From: JBGSMF01 sp964651475 | GTDB taxonomy: Bacteria > Chloroflexota > Anaerolineae > Fen-1058 | Length of the DNA stretch: 64,000 nucleotides | Reading direction: 5' to 3' | NCBI GenBank assembly: GCA_964651475.1 | Contig: CAZYXV010000008.1 | Span: 1 to 64,000 of the forward strand | Shown here: positions 42,801-52,000 of the stretch, piece by piece | Layout: each line of letters opens with the position of its first letter | Position numbering within the stretch: the first letter of the stretch is position 1 | Position numbers and translations under genes: made by a program | The notes under the pieces: model-generated | The model's database searches: none | The model's input: only the letters and a program-made list of their open reading frames with translations | Told to the model about the DNA's origin: nothing

Positions 42801-45117
42801 AGGCGTGCGGCTGAGGATGAGTGTAACCCAGCGTGCCGATAATATCACCGTCAGGATTAAAAAGGGGAACAGAAATGCTGGATCGAATCGGGTCCTGACC
42901 AGAACGGTCGGGCATGGTCAGCCAGCGCAAGTCTTGAGTGGTATCTGTGACGAGGATGGGCTGACGATGTTCCAATATCCACCCCAACATCCCTGAAGTT
43001 GTAACGTGTTGGATAAAGGCTTTGACCTGCTCCGGCGTCATCTGCCTCCGCTCCGGGACGGTGGAATAGAGCATGGGGTGGTCCGCCAGGTCGAGCAAAA
43101 TCAGGTTGCTGTGCTGGGCGCCGACGTAAGACGTCATGGAGAGAGCCGCTCGCGCCACATCTTCTGTGGTGACGGCGCCGGCCAGCAAGCGCCCGGCTTC
43201 GTAGAGCGTGGCAAAACGCGCCCGGTCGGTCTGAGAAGCTCGGAACAGGCGAGCGTTTTCCAGCGCGATGGAAGCCAGTTCGGCAAAGCGGGTGAGCAAT
43301 TCCACTTCTCCATGGCCAAATGCACGGTCCGATTCTGCGCCGTAGGCGATGCCGATCACACCGACGACTTGCGCTCCCGATTTGAGCGGCGCTCCCGCGG
43401 CGGCGCGGATGGCGCCATACTCGAAACTTGACGAGCGCCCCTGCCAGGCGTCATAGTTGTCAATGATGAGCGGCTGGCCGCTCTGCCAGACTCTGCCTGC
43501 CAGTCCCTCGCCAGGTTGCAAGCGCGCGCCGATTTGGCGGCTGAATACCCCCACGCCCACTTTGCGTTCGAGCACGACGCTGCCGGCCTGGCTGGGAGCC
43601 GGATCAAGAGGCTCGATCAGATAGATATAACCGTGCGGCGTCCCTACCAGTTGCCCGGCGCGCGTGACGAGCGCTTCGAGCAGATCGTTCAAATCCAGCC
43701 GGCTCATCAATCCCAGCGTGGTTTCGTGTAGCGCGGCCAAGTACTCGTTTTGGCGGCGCGTGGCGGTGTACAGCCGCGCGTTTTCCAACGCGATGGCAAC
43801 CTGGTCAACCATGCCTTGCAGCGCAGCAATGTTGCTTTCGTCAAAAGCGGCTTCGTGGGTGCTTTGCGCGTCCAGCGCGCCGATGATGCGCTCACCCACG
43901 CGCAGGGGAAAAGCAACTTCGGAGTGAGTATCGGGCAAGAGGGGGTTGGCAAAGCGCACCGGGTCGTCGCCCACATCTAATGCAATGCGCGCTCGTTTGT
44001 TGGCGCAGACCCAGCCGACCATGGATTGGCCGCCAACCTGGAGGCGATAGCCTCGCTCTTTCATCTCGCGTCCTGCTCTGCCCGTGCCATGTTGCAATAC
44101 GGCAAAAGCGCCGTCGACGTCGAGCAAGAACAACCCCACGTAATAAAACTCGAATCGCTTTTGAATGAGTTCAATGATCTGGACGACCAGCTGATCCGGG
44201 TCGAGCAGCGTCGTGGCGACGCGGGCAATCTCGGCGCCCGTCGTCACTTGCGTCGCGCGCTGCTCGACCTCGCGCGTGCGCTCGGCCACTTGCTGCTCCA
44301 ATGTGCGCGCATAGCCTTCGAGTTGGAGACGCGAGTGGTGCAACTCGGTTGCCATCGTATTAAACGCGGCGGCCAATTCTCCAATTTCGTCCTTGTTGCT
44401 CACCGGCACAGGCCGGTTGAATTGGCCGAGCCTGAACCCTTCCACGCCCGCGCGCAACGTGACCAGCGGGGTAACAATGCGCGTCACAACCTGCCGGATG
44501 GTAAGCAGAGATAAAATTAACACGATAATCACGGTTCCCGTCAGTAACCCAATCGTGGTCCGAATCACGCTCTGGGCCTGGGCGCGGGCCTTTTGGGTCA
44601 GGTCGAACTCGAACTGTTCGAAATCGAGCATCGCTCTGAGCAGCGGTTCTTGCCTGTCTTGAGTCAATACAATCAACTCGCGATTAGTGGCCGGGCCGTA
44701 GGCTTTTTCAGAGTCAAAGGCTGCAATGGTCCGATTGGCCTGGTCTATAAAGGCCCGCAGCTTGAACCTGATTTGGTCAACTTGTTCGTATTCGGCGCTG
44801 GAAAGCGTCAAATCCCAGAGGTGGTCAATCATGCTGTTGAGCAACACTTGCTGGTCGAACATACGCGATTGGAGGTCTGGGCGTTCATCTGGACTGACGA
44901 GCATGTAGCGCCGCGTCAGGTCTGTCAGGCTCAGGCTTTCGGAGCGGATACGGGCGCTGAGCGCGGCCACGTCGGCCCGCGCTGCGACCTGGGATAACAG
45001 TTGATCGGTGAACTGGACGGAAAGGATCGAGCTGATCGCCATGGTAAGCGCCAACAGGGCCAGCGTCACCGTGCTCAACGTCAGCCGGCGCGCGATCGCT
45101 CCTTTGAACGTTTCCAT
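39835..45117 (-). CDS. giant hybrid histidine kinase (HAMP, 4 GAF, PAS, HisKA, HATPase, 2 receivers, HPt)
   Basis: A 1760-residue membrane sensor kinase. Two membrane helices (about 12-32 and 187-212) frame an outer sensor; HAMP at 213-265; four GAF domains at about 292-446, 459-619, 639-792 and 799-962; PAS at 966-1082; HisKA with MMSHEIRTPMNGVIG near 1110; HATPase 1172-1357; receiver 1 at 1359-1499; receiver 2 at 1500-1615 (LMDVQMPEMDGLEATR); HPt from about 1650 with SAHTLKGNSNSLGAKH. This is a complete phosphorelay in one chain. Its ligand is unknown. Two DNA stretches are almost identical to the next kinase gene. Confidence 0.93.
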   Translation of the reverse strand: METFKGAIARRLTLSTVTLALLALTMAISSILSVQFTDQLLSQVAARADVAALSARIRSESLSLTDLTRRYMLVSPDERPDLQSRMFDQQVLLNSMIDHLWDLTLSSAEYEQVDQIRFKLRAFIDQANRTIAAFDSEKAYGPATNRELIVLTQDRQEPLLRAMLDFEQFEFDLTQKARAQAQSVIRTTIGLLTGTVIIVLILSLLTIRQVVTRIVTPLVTLRAGVEGFRLGQFNRPVPVSNKDEIGELAAAFNTMATELHHSRLQLEGYARTLEQQVAERTREVEQRATQVTTGAEIARVATTLLDPDQLVVQIIELIQKRFEFYYVGLFLLDVDGAFAVLQHGTGRAGREMKERGYRLQVGGQSMVGWVCANKRARIALDVGDDPVRFANPLLPDTHSEVAFPLRVGERIIGALDAQSTHEAAFDESNIAALQGMVDQVAIALENARLYTATRRQNEYLAALHETTLGLMSRLDLNDLLEALVTRAGQLVGTPHGYIYLIEPLDPAPSQAGSVVLERKVGVGVFSRQIGARLQPGEGLAGRVWQSGQPLIIDNYDAWQGRSSSFEYGAIRAAAGAPLKSGAQVVGVIGIAYGAESDRAFGHGEVELLTRFAELASIALENARLFRASQTDRARFATLYEAGRLLAGAVTTEDVARAALSMTSYVGAQHSNLILLDLADHPMLYSTVPERRQMTPEQVKAFIQHVTTSGMLGWILEHRQPILVTDTTQDLRWLTMPDRSGQDPIRSSISVPLFNPDGDIIGTLGYTHPQPHAFGLDEQQLAEALADQVSIALENARLNEVARRRAEEAETLRQAGAVVAATLRQDEAIERILRELARVVPHDSASVQLLRDGYLEIVGGRGWLNLQGVIGLRFPVPDNNPNSVVVLERRPLILAEASAAYAVFREGIHSHIRSWLGVPLVVQDRVIGILAFDSAHPNYFTPNHSRLAAAFADQVAIAIENARLYQEMRREKRYFESLVLNNPAAIVVINDLGQIVSWNPAAQRLFGYTQAEAIGQNIDHLVATEATRAEAEAYSQQAIRGELVHAITQRGRKDGTTVDVELFALPVIVEGQEIGSVAIYHDITELQRARQEAEAANQAKSSFLAMMSHEIRTPMNGVIGMASLLLDTPLSAEQRDYAETIRASGEALLTIINDILDFSKIEAGRMELENQPFDLRECVESALDLVAARAAEKGLEMAYFIDPQVPTTIVGDVTRLRQIMLNLLGNAIKFTEQGEVVVSVNTIDRKQLPAENEQSEIILAPLPTIHFSVRDTGIGIPADRMDRLFQSFSQVDASTTRKYGGTGLGLAISQRLCELMGGAMWVESPSQPPSGDGLGGPGSTFHFTIQAEAAPSQARVYLRRSPPELSGRHVLIVDDNATNRRILTLQIQAWNMLPRSTEFPHEALEWICRGDPFDVAFLDMHMPHMDGLMLAAGIRRYRDARTLPLVMLSSLGRREFGADAVDFAAYLVKPIKPSQLYDALVEIFAKEAPSGLPERSRASAPQLDTQMAERLPLRILIAEDNTVNQKLALQILRKMGYRADIAANGLETLEALERQPYDVILMDVQMPEMDGLEATRRIRAAPPQAGERRPRIIAMTANAMQGDREICLAAGMDDYISKPIRIEELVMALSQCCPSEKLSPLTDQAPSFVLAIDWNVLDELRNLQEEGEADFVQEMINLYLHETPPLLAAMREAVTRGHADELKHSAHTLKGNSNSLGAKHMGALSQELEKLGRGGTVDGAAPLLAELEREFERVRLAFESR

Positions 45118-45154
45118 ACTTGCCTCCCGTCAGATCGTTCGCGTTATGCCCTGT

Positions 45155-48100
45155 TCACGGCCTGGCGGCGAACGCCTGGCGAACACGCTCGAACTCGCGC
45201 TCCAATTCGATCAACTTGTTTTCTGCTCCCTCGACTGTTCCATCCCGGCCCAGTTTTTCCATCTCCTGGCTCAATGTTCCCATCCGTTTGGCGCCCAAAT
45301 TGTTGCTATTGCCCTTGAGAGTATGCGCCGCCAACTTGAGTCCGCCGGGGTCGCTTTGCGTGATAGCTTGCCGTATGGATTCCAAGAGTGACAGCGCGTC
45401 GGCCAGGTACAGGTCAATCATTTCTTGCACAAAGTCGCCTTCTTCCTCTCCCTGGAATTGTTTCAGTCCCTCCAGCACGGCCCAATCAATAGATTCGAAC
45501 TGGGCTGAACTGGCGCTGGCAGACAGCGCCGGGTGATCGCCCGGCGTGCATTGATTCAATGCGTTAACTAATTCCTCGATGCGAATGGGCTTGCTGATAT
45601 AGTCGTCCATGCCCGCCGCCAGGCAAGTCTCACGGTCGCCCTGCATGGCATTGGCCGTCATGGCGATAATGCGGGGGCGCCGTTCCCCCGCCTGGGGAGG
45701 ATCCGCACGGATGTGGCGGGTAGCCTCCAGCCCATCCATTTCTGGCATTTGCACGTCCATCAAGATCACGTCGTACGGCTGGCGCTCGAGAGCTTCCAGC
45801 GTCTCCAGGCCGTTGGCGGCTATGTCGGCGCGGTAGCCCATCTTGCGCAGGATTTGGAGCGCCAGCTTTTGGTTGACGGTATTGTCTTCGGCAACCAGGA
45901 TGCGCAGCGGCAGACGCTCGGCCATCTGCGTATCAAGCTGCGGTCTCTGCGGCGACATTCGTATCTGGGTGGGTTGTTCGGCCAATATCTCGGTCAGCGC
46001 GTCGTGTAGCTGGGACAACTTGATAGGTTTGGTCAAGTAGGCAGCAAAGTGAGGCGGGTGTGGTGCGATATCGCGATCTATTTCCCGTTGGCTCAACGAA
46101 GCCAACATAATCAAGGGTAATGTTCGGCTGTCGCGCTCGCGTTGTATCTCGGTTGCCAACGTCACCCCGTCCATTTCTGGCATGAACATGTCCAGGATGG
46201 CAATGTCAAAGGGATCGCCGCGCCGAATCCATTCGAGCGCTTCCACGGGCGATGCGGTAGCGCGCGGCAGCATTCCCCACGATTGCGTTTGCAATGTCAA
46301 GATGCGCTGATGAGTTGGGTTGTCCTCCACGATGAGCACACGCTTGCCGCCAAGCTGCGGCGGATGGCCGCGCAAATAGATGCGCGCCTGGCTGGGCGCT
46401 GCCTCTGCCTGAATGGTAAAGTGGAAGGTGCTGCCCGGCCCTCCCAGACCGTCTCCCGAAGGCGGCTGGGAAGGAGATTCGACCCACATCGCCCCACCCA
46501 TCAACTCGCACAGGCGTTGGCTGATGGCCAGCCCCAGCCCGGTGCCGCCATACTTGCGCGTGGTCGAGGCGTCCACCTGGCTGAAAGATTGAAACAGGCG
46601 ATCCATGCGGTCGGGCGGGATGCCGATGCCAGTGTCTCGCACGGAAAAATGAAGAGTGCGTGGAAAAGAGTGCGTGGCATCATCCGCACTTTCTACTTTC
46701 ACTTCCACTACCACTTCGCCCTGGTCGGTGAATTTGATGGCGTTGCCGAGCAGGTTGAGGATGATCTGGCGCAGGCGAGTTGCGTCGCCCATCAGTGTGG
46801 CGGGAACTTGATAATCAATAAAATAAGCCAAGTCAAGCCCTTTGTGGGTGGCCTTGGGAGCGACCAAATCAAGCGCATCCTCAACACATTCGCGCAGATC
46901 GAAGGGCTGATTTTCCAGTTCCATCCTGCCGGCTTCGATCTTGGAAAAATCGAGAATGTCGTTGATGATGGTCAGCAGCGATTCTCCGCTGGTGTGAATT
47001 GTTTCCGCAAAGTCACGCTGTTCGGCCGTCAACTCGGTGTCTAGCAGCAAGCTGGCCATGCCCAGGATACCGTTCATCGGGGTGCGAATCTCGTGGCTCA
47101 TGTTTGCCAAAAAGATGCTCTTGGCCTGGTTGGCTGCCTCTGCAGCTTCTTTGGCCTGGCGCAGTAATTGATCGGCTTCTTTTTCACGCGTGATGTCTCG
47201 CAGCACGGTGATGATTCCAGAGCGGTCGCGCAGAGCCAGTGTCGAGGCTTTGAATGCCCGCCCCGTCTGAAACTCGCTCGCCGCCAAAGCAAGTTCGGCA
47301 GTATGAACCTGGCCTTCTTTTAACGCGCGCCGGACGAGATCAGAGAGGGCTGGGATATTTACCGCGCTATCGAGCGGCTGGCCGAGCATCGCGCGGGCCG
47401 GACGACGCACCATTTCCTCAAAGATGGGGTTAACCACCAATACCTTGCCATCGGAGCTGGTGACCAGCAGACCGTCGGCCATGTTTTGCAGAATGATGTT
47501 GAGCCGGTTGCGTTCGCTTTCCAGGTCGTGGAGGCGGCGCTGTATTTCTGCCTCCAACTGCTGGTTATATGCTTCGAGCTGGCGCACCAGGCGGGCGTTT
47601 TGAAGGGTCGCGGCCACCTGGCGGGCCACGGTGCTCAGAGTGCGTATTTCTTCGGAAGTGTAAGGGAGGCCGGAAAGACGCGCCCCTACGCTCCACAACC
47701 CCACCAGTTGCTCGCCCGTGAAAAGCGGCAGCAACAGTTCTGCTTTGTGCTGCGCCATCATATCCAGCGCATCTGCGGGTAACCAGGCTGGAGGCATCGA
47801 GTACAATACTGGTTCGGACGGGTGATTTGTCCAGCTTTCCAAAACGTCATTGACAGGGAGAGTAACCGAATTGTCGCCAATTAATTCCAAATGAGACTGA
47901 TCGCCGTTCAATACCATCAATGCGCCGGACAAAGCTCCCATGCGCTGCGGCACTGTTTGGGTGAGCAGCGTCGCCACTTGATCCAGGCGGATGGCGCGGC
48001 TGAGCTGCTCGCTCATTTCGCTCAAGAAAACACTGGGGACTATACGCGTGCGGTAAAAGAGACGATCTACAAAGCGGACGACGCGGTTGCGCACGGCCCA

Positions 48101-49309
48101 AAAGGTCATCGAGACGATCAAGGTGGAAATAAAGACGACGGCGGTGTTATTAGAGCGCCCCGTGAATTGGATGAGAAGGGTCCCCATCAGGGTCACCAGC
48201 AATACATAGAGGCTGGTGAGGAGAAACGTGAGAGACGCATAAATCAGGCTGCGTTCGATCAGTGTCTCGATGTCAAACAGACGATAACGTGTGACAGCGA
48301 TGGCGACAGTGATAGGAAAGGCAATGAGAAAAAAGGATGTGACTTCGACGGTCAACACTCCCCGGCCAGTGATGGCTTCTGGCAGTCCAGTGAGTGCAAT
48401 GTAGGGTGAAATACCGACGACGCATCCCCACGCAATCCAGCGAATCTGGCTGCGCACAGTGGCCTGCCGGCTGGTGACGTACGTGTGGACAATGCTGGCG
48501 ATGCTGGCCACAAGCATCAGCAAGCCAAGCCAACTCATGCACTGCCAGGCCAGCGCCAGCTTGTCTCCAGCCGAGCGCCCCAAAAGCACACCCGTCAGAG
48601 CCGAAAGCACAGGATTGATCAGATGCAGCCCATTTAGCCACTTCTCTCGTCCGCGCAGCGCCGGCTTGGTGACGGGAAAGATCAGGAACAAGTGCAACAG
48701 CAGGCTAAAGAGTAACCCTCTCGATACAAACTTGATCGCGTTCTCTGCCAGGAACAATGCCGGCGTGAGCAGGATGGCCGTTTGAAAATGCAACATGAGG
48801 GGGAACATCAGGCAGAACGTGGTACCGAAAAGCAACCGCGCAGCAACGTCATCAGAGCGAGCAAGCAAGATGTAAACGCCAATGATGATGCTGATCAGCA
48901 CCAGGGCATAGGCTCCAAGGCGCACGCGCGGCAACTGTCCCGATGGGAACGGCGCCAGGGTTACTTGTGCCTCGATAATCTTGCCAGCCCGTGACAGGCG
49001 ATAGACGAGCGTTTGCCCTACCTGCCAATCGGCAGGCGGCGCGCCCTCGAGAGTGTGTTCTACCCATTCTGGGATGGTGCGTCCCTCGACGGCAAGAATC
49101 TGATCCCCCGTCTGCAACGGGCCGGGCGTTGTAGCAAGTATATTTGCCACACTCACCCCAGAAGGCGCTAATTCACTCAACAACACGCCATCAAAAGGCA
49201 AGCGCGCCTGAATGGTCAGAGAAAAAATTACATAGACCACCCCGGCGCAACCCAAGATCAGCAATGGCAGCGCATTCCGGGTGCGATGTGGATTGTATGG
49301 CGCACTCAT
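45155..49309 (-). CDS. giant hybrid histidine kinase with PDZ-like domain and multi-helix membrane sensor
   Basis: A 1384-residue sensor kinase. One helix at 12-30, then a PDZ-like exported domain at about 36-103 (SGVSVANILATTPGPLQTGD), eight or so membrane helices at 136-375, GAF 436-573, PAS 606-703, HisKA with NMSHEIRTPMNGILG near 740, HATPase 803-979, receiver 1 at 988-1121 (ILDMFMPEMDG), receiver 2 at 1122-1238 and HPt at 1280-1380 (AAHTLKGNSNNLGAKR). The C-terminal half is paralogous to the previous kinase while the sensor part is unrelated. Ligand unknown. Confidence 0.92.
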   Translation of the reverse strand: MSAPYNPHRTRNALPLLILGCAGVVYVIFSLTIQARLPFDGVLLSELAPSGVSVANILATTPGPLQTGDQILAVEGRTIPEWVEHTLEGAPPADWQVGQTLVYRLSRAGKIIEAQVTLAPFPSGQLPRVRLGAYALVLISIIIGVYILLARSDDVAARLLFGTTFCLMFPLMLHFQTAILLTPALFLAENAIKFVSRGLLFSLLLHLFLIFPVTKPALRGREKWLNGLHLINPVLSALTGVLLGRSAGDKLALAWQCMSWLGLLMLVASIASIVHTYVTSRQATVRSQIRWIAWGCVVGISPYIALTGLPEAITGRGVLTVEVTSFFLIAFPITVAIAVTRYRLFDIETLIERSLIYASLTFLLTSLYVLLVTLMGTLLIQFTGRSNNTAVVFISTLIVSMTFWAVRNRVVRFVDRLFYRTRIVPSVFLSEMSEQLSRAIRLDQVATLLTQTVPQRMGALSGALMVLNGDQSHLELIGDNSVTLPVNDVLESWTNHPSEPVLYSMPPAWLPADALDMMAQHKAELLLPLFTGEQLVGLWSVGARLSGLPYTSEEIRTLSTVARQVAATLQNARLVRQLEAYNQQLEAEIQRRLHDLESERNRLNIILQNMADGLLVTSSDGKVLVVNPIFEEMVRRPARAMLGQPLDSAVNIPALSDLVRRALKEGQVHTAELALAASEFQTGRAFKASTLALRDRSGIITVLRDITREKEADQLLRQAKEAAEAANQAKSIFLANMSHEIRTPMNGILGMASLLLDTELTAEQRDFAETIHTSGESLLTIINDILDFSKIEAGRMELENQPFDLRECVEDALDLVAPKATHKGLDLAYFIDYQVPATLMGDATRLRQIILNLLGNAIKFTDQGEVVVEVKVESADDATHSFPRTLHFSVRDTGIGIPPDRMDRLFQSFSQVDASTTRKYGGTGLGLAISQRLCELMGGAMWVESPSQPPSGDGLGGPGSTFHFTIQAEAAPSQARIYLRGHPPQLGGKRVLIVEDNPTHQRILTLQTQSWGMLPRATASPVEALEWIRRGDPFDIAILDMFMPEMDGVTLATEIQRERDSRTLPLIMLASLSQREIDRDIAPHPPHFAAYLTKPIKLSQLHDALTEILAEQPTQIRMSPQRPQLDTQMAERLPLRILVAEDNTVNQKLALQILRKMGYRADIAANGLETLEALERQPYDVILMDVQMPEMDGLEATRHIRADPPQAGERRPRIIAMTANAMQGDRETCLAAGMDDYISKPIRIEELVNALNQCTPGDHPALSASASSAQFESIDWAVLEGLKQFQGEEEGDFVQEMIDLYLADALSLLESIRQAITQSDPGGLKLAAHTLKGNSNNLGAKRMGTLSQEMEKLGRDGTVEGAENKLIELEREFERVRQAFAARP

Positions 49310-49734
49310 ATCAATCTCCGCATGGCCATTAATAGTTTACCACGTTTCTTGCCTGGCGGGGAGAACTGGACGAAAAAGCGGCGCCAGGTGGTTTTGCACC
49401 GCTTTGCATTGTGTATGATGCTGTATAGTCGCAGAGTGTTCAAACCTCGCCAGGCACCTTGCCATTCTTCTGAACTTTGATTGTAACCCATATTTCACAA
49501 GTGTGCAAAAGGTGACAGAGTGGCGCGACGCACGCTCCCGGCGCTCCGAAAATTTGTATGCCGTCAGTGCGAGGCAAACTTTTTCCTGGCACGTCCCCGC
49601 CGGACAGCGGCGGACAGGACATTGCGCGGCCTGACCTGTCCGGACAAACCGGGGAAGCAGTCTTCTTATGACAAGGGTGGGGCTTCGCCGCGCGGCTCTC
49701 GGTGGAAACGGTTGAGTTGCGACGAAAATTTGTA
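49310..49734. other. 425-bp gap without a recognisable gene
   Basis: It probably holds the promoter of the giant kinase genes on the minus strand. The word CGAAAATTTGTAT occurs twice (about 49550 and 49724), and GC-rich short inverted repeats such as CGCCGGACAGCGGCGG occur near 49600. No open frame shows family features. Confidence 0.5.
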
Positions 49735-50253
49735 TTAGAAACGGGGTTGGCAGAGTTGGCACTGCCAGCGATAGAGAGCGCGGCGCGTGCTGGAAAATGC
49801 CAGGTCAGAGGGCAATTCACCGGGGCCAAAAAAGCCGGCCGCCGAAGCATCGTCGTCCCATCTCAACGCGCCGCTTTCTATAGCCGCGCGATACAAAATC
49901 AACACACCCCATCCGCGTGGGTCGGATCGCACGTGATAGACCCCCTCGAGGCCGGTCACACGCACAATCAAGCCGGTTTCTTCGCGAACCTCGCGGATGG
50001 CGGCTGCAACGGGGCCTTCGTCATATTCTACATAGCCCGCCGGCAGGCACCAATACCCGGACTTGGGGTCAAATCGTCGCCGGACCAGTAATACCTTTCC
50101 ATCGCGCTCAACGAGCGCACCAGCCACCAGTTTAGGTTCACGGAAAAAGATAAATCCGCAGGCTGAACACGCGCGGCGCGTCCGACCAAACGCAAAGCGA
50201 TCTTGCATCGGCGCGCCGCAGCGGGGGCAAAAATTGAGCTCGAGAGGTTTCAT
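49735..50253 (-). CDS. Nudix hydrolase with N-terminal zinc ribbon
   Basis: A 172-residue protein. Residues 9-33 form a zinc ribbon (CPRCGAPM and CSACGF), as in NADH pyrophosphatase NudC and its relatives, followed by a Nudix domain with complete box (GYVEYDEGPVAAAIREVREE then TGL). It could act on NAD(H)-like or other dinucleotides. Its ATG overlaps the stop of the anti-sigma factor gene upstream (four bases). Confidence 0.87.
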   Translation of the reverse strand: MKPLELNFCPRCGAPMQDRFAFGRTRRACSACGFIFFREPKLVAGALVERDGKVLLVRRRFDPKSGYWCLPAGYVEYDEGPVAAAIREVREETGLIVRVTGLEGVYHVRSDPRGWGVLILYRAAIESGALRWDDDASAAGFFGPGELPSDLAFSSTRRALYRWQCQLCQPRF

Positions 50254-51176
50254 CTAATTTTTTGCTGGACGCGTCCGCTGGCTACCAGCGCGAACGCGCC
50301 CAAGAGCAATGTCAGGCCAGCCAGTGCGATTTCTGCCAGGCGCAGGGTGAGGGAAGGAATGTTTGCCGGCTTGTTTCCTTGCGCCGCATCGTTTTCTTGC
50401 GCCGCATCGCGGGCGACGGCGCGGGTAGCTTGAACTGTGCCGGCCTGCTCAGGCACAGTTGGCGGCACAAGTTCAGCCCCATTTGCCGCAGCCGTGGGAG
50501 CGTCGTATGCCAAAGCTCTTGTTTGTGAACCGGTTGCCGCCATCGGCGCGGCCAGCGGCTCTGGCACTTGAGGGGGCAGATTGTTGTCCGGCCCGCCGCC
50601 CATACCGCCGCCGACGCCCATTTCCCCTCCCATGGCGGGGCCTAAAGGCTCCTCGGTCGGAATTGAAGATGCTTCGCCTCCGTACGATTCCGACGTAGAG
50701 AGCGGAACAGCGGCTTTGCCGGCCGGGGCCGCTTCGGTTTGCGCAAACAACTGCGGAGCGGGCGCAGGAGTAGCCTGCTCCATCGCAACATATACGGGCT
50801 GAACCAGGTGTGGTGGTGAGGCGGGCAGCAACCTTGTCCCCAAACCCGCCCAATCACCCGCCGCCACCAGGATGAACAATGCCGCCGTCACGGCGGTAGC
50901 CGCACGAAAGATCGGAAAAGTCCACGATGGGCGCGGCTGACGCGCCATCGAACGCGGCAGGGTAAACGCGCGCGGGACGCGCACGGCGGGCAGCGCGCGC
51001 GTCGCCTGTACAGTGGCGCGCAGCGTCGCCAGATCTGCCTGGCACGCTGCGCACGTCTGTACATGCTTTTCCACCAACGCACACTCGTGAGCATCCACCC
51101 GTCCATCTATGTACGATGACAAGAGCAGTGTGACTTGCTCGTGTTCAGTTCGCCGTGACCTCATCAATCCCTTCAT
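50250..51176 (-). CDS. anti-sigma factor with zinc-finger domain
   Basis: A 308-residue membrane protein. The N-terminus is a zf-HC2 anti-sigma domain (LLSSYIDGRV, VEKHVQTCAACQADL: the H..C..C zinc site). A helix at about 92-110 crosses the membrane; the long exported part is rich in Pro/Ala/Gly (GGEMGVGGGMGGGPD). A second hydrophobic segment lies at the C-terminus (284-300). It would hold the ECF sigma factor encoded directly upstream. An ATG at 51164 is an alternative start. Confidence 0.88.
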   Translation of the reverse strand: MKGLMRSRRTEHEQVTLLLSSYIDGRVDAHECALVEKHVQTCAACQADLATLRATVQATRALPAVRVPRAFTLPRSMARQPRPSWTFPIFRAATAVTAALFILVAAGDWAGLGTRLLPASPPHLVQPVYVAMEQATPAPAPQLFAQTEAAPAGKAAVPLSTSESYGGEASSIPTEEPLGPAMGGEMGVGGGMGGGPDNNLPPQVPEPLAAPMAATGSQTRALAYDAPTAAANGAELVPPTVPEQAGTVQATRAVARDAAQENDAAQGNKPANIPSLTLRLAEIALAGLTLLLGAFALVASGRVQQKIR

Positions 51177-51272
51177 CGAGTACCTTACCCTTCAGACATT
51201 ACACACAATCCATCCAACATATCATACTTGCCATGCGTTGTTTGCCATCTGTGGTATGCCATTCTCTGTGCG

Positions 51273-51869
51273 TCAGTTGTCATTTAGACGGTATTCCCCC
51301 GGCAAAAGTTCCCCCTGGCTCAACAAATAGTCGCGCAACTTGGCCCTGGCCCGGCTGAGGCGCGACTTGACTGTCCCCAAATTGACCGAGGTCACTTGAG
51401 CAATCTCTTCGTAACTCATTCCCTGCACATCCGAAAGCACCAACGTAACGCGCTGATCTTCGGGCAATTCGGTTAGCCCAGCCTGAATAGCCTGGTTAAG
51501 CTCGTGGCGCGCAGTGTACCCCTCAGGGCTTTCCAGGTGAGAGACGGGCAGTTCGGCGTCTGGCGTGGGGTCTTCTACGTACAGCGCATCCAGCGAACTG
51601 ACCGGGCGGCGCTTCCGGCGGCGCATTTCGTCGTAGCAGGCATTTGTGACAATGCGCAGCATCCACGAGCGAAACGACCCGCCTCTGTACCCGTGCAAGG
51701 CACGGTAAGCGGATAAAAATGCCTCCTGCGTGGCATCGGCGGCCGAGTCCGAATCGCCCATAATACGATAGGCAAAATTGTACACCTGCGACTGGTACGC
51801 CAGAACCAGCGTGTTAAACGAATCTATATCACCTTGAACGGCTGCTTTGATGAGTGCTTGTTCATCCAT
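51273..51869 (-). CDS. ECF-type RNA polymerase sigma factor
   Basis: A 198-residue sigma factor. Region 2 is at about 10-75 (FNTLVLAYQSQVYNFAYRIM, DATQEAFLSAYRALHGYRGG, FRSWMLRIVTNACYDEMRRR) and region 4 at about 125-180 (LPEDQRVTLVLSDVQGMSYE, GTVKSRLSRARAKLR). It belongs to the RpoE-like/SigW-like group. ATG 51869 follows AGGGG; the longer frame upstream has no features. Together with the zf-HC2 gene it makes a sigma/anti-sigma pair. Confidence 0.92.
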   Translation of the reverse strand: MDEQALIKAAVQGDIDSFNTLVLAYQSQVYNFAYRIMGDSDSAADATQEAFLSAYRALHGYRGGSFRSWMLRIVTNACYDEMRRRKRRPVSSLDALYVEDPTPDAELPVSHLESPEGYTARHELNQAIQAGLTELPEDQRVTLVLSDVQGMSYEEIAQVTSVNLGTVKSRLSRARAKLRDYLLSQGELLPGEYRLNDN

Positions 51870-52000
51870 ATACAACCCCTGATTGTAACAGAAGCGGCGT
51901 AACTTGCAAGGGCAGACATGGGGGCAAGCTGGAAATCCAATCAAGTGTGGTACAATAAGCGGCAATACGTCCACGAAGGACAAGTCTATCGAGGAGTGTT

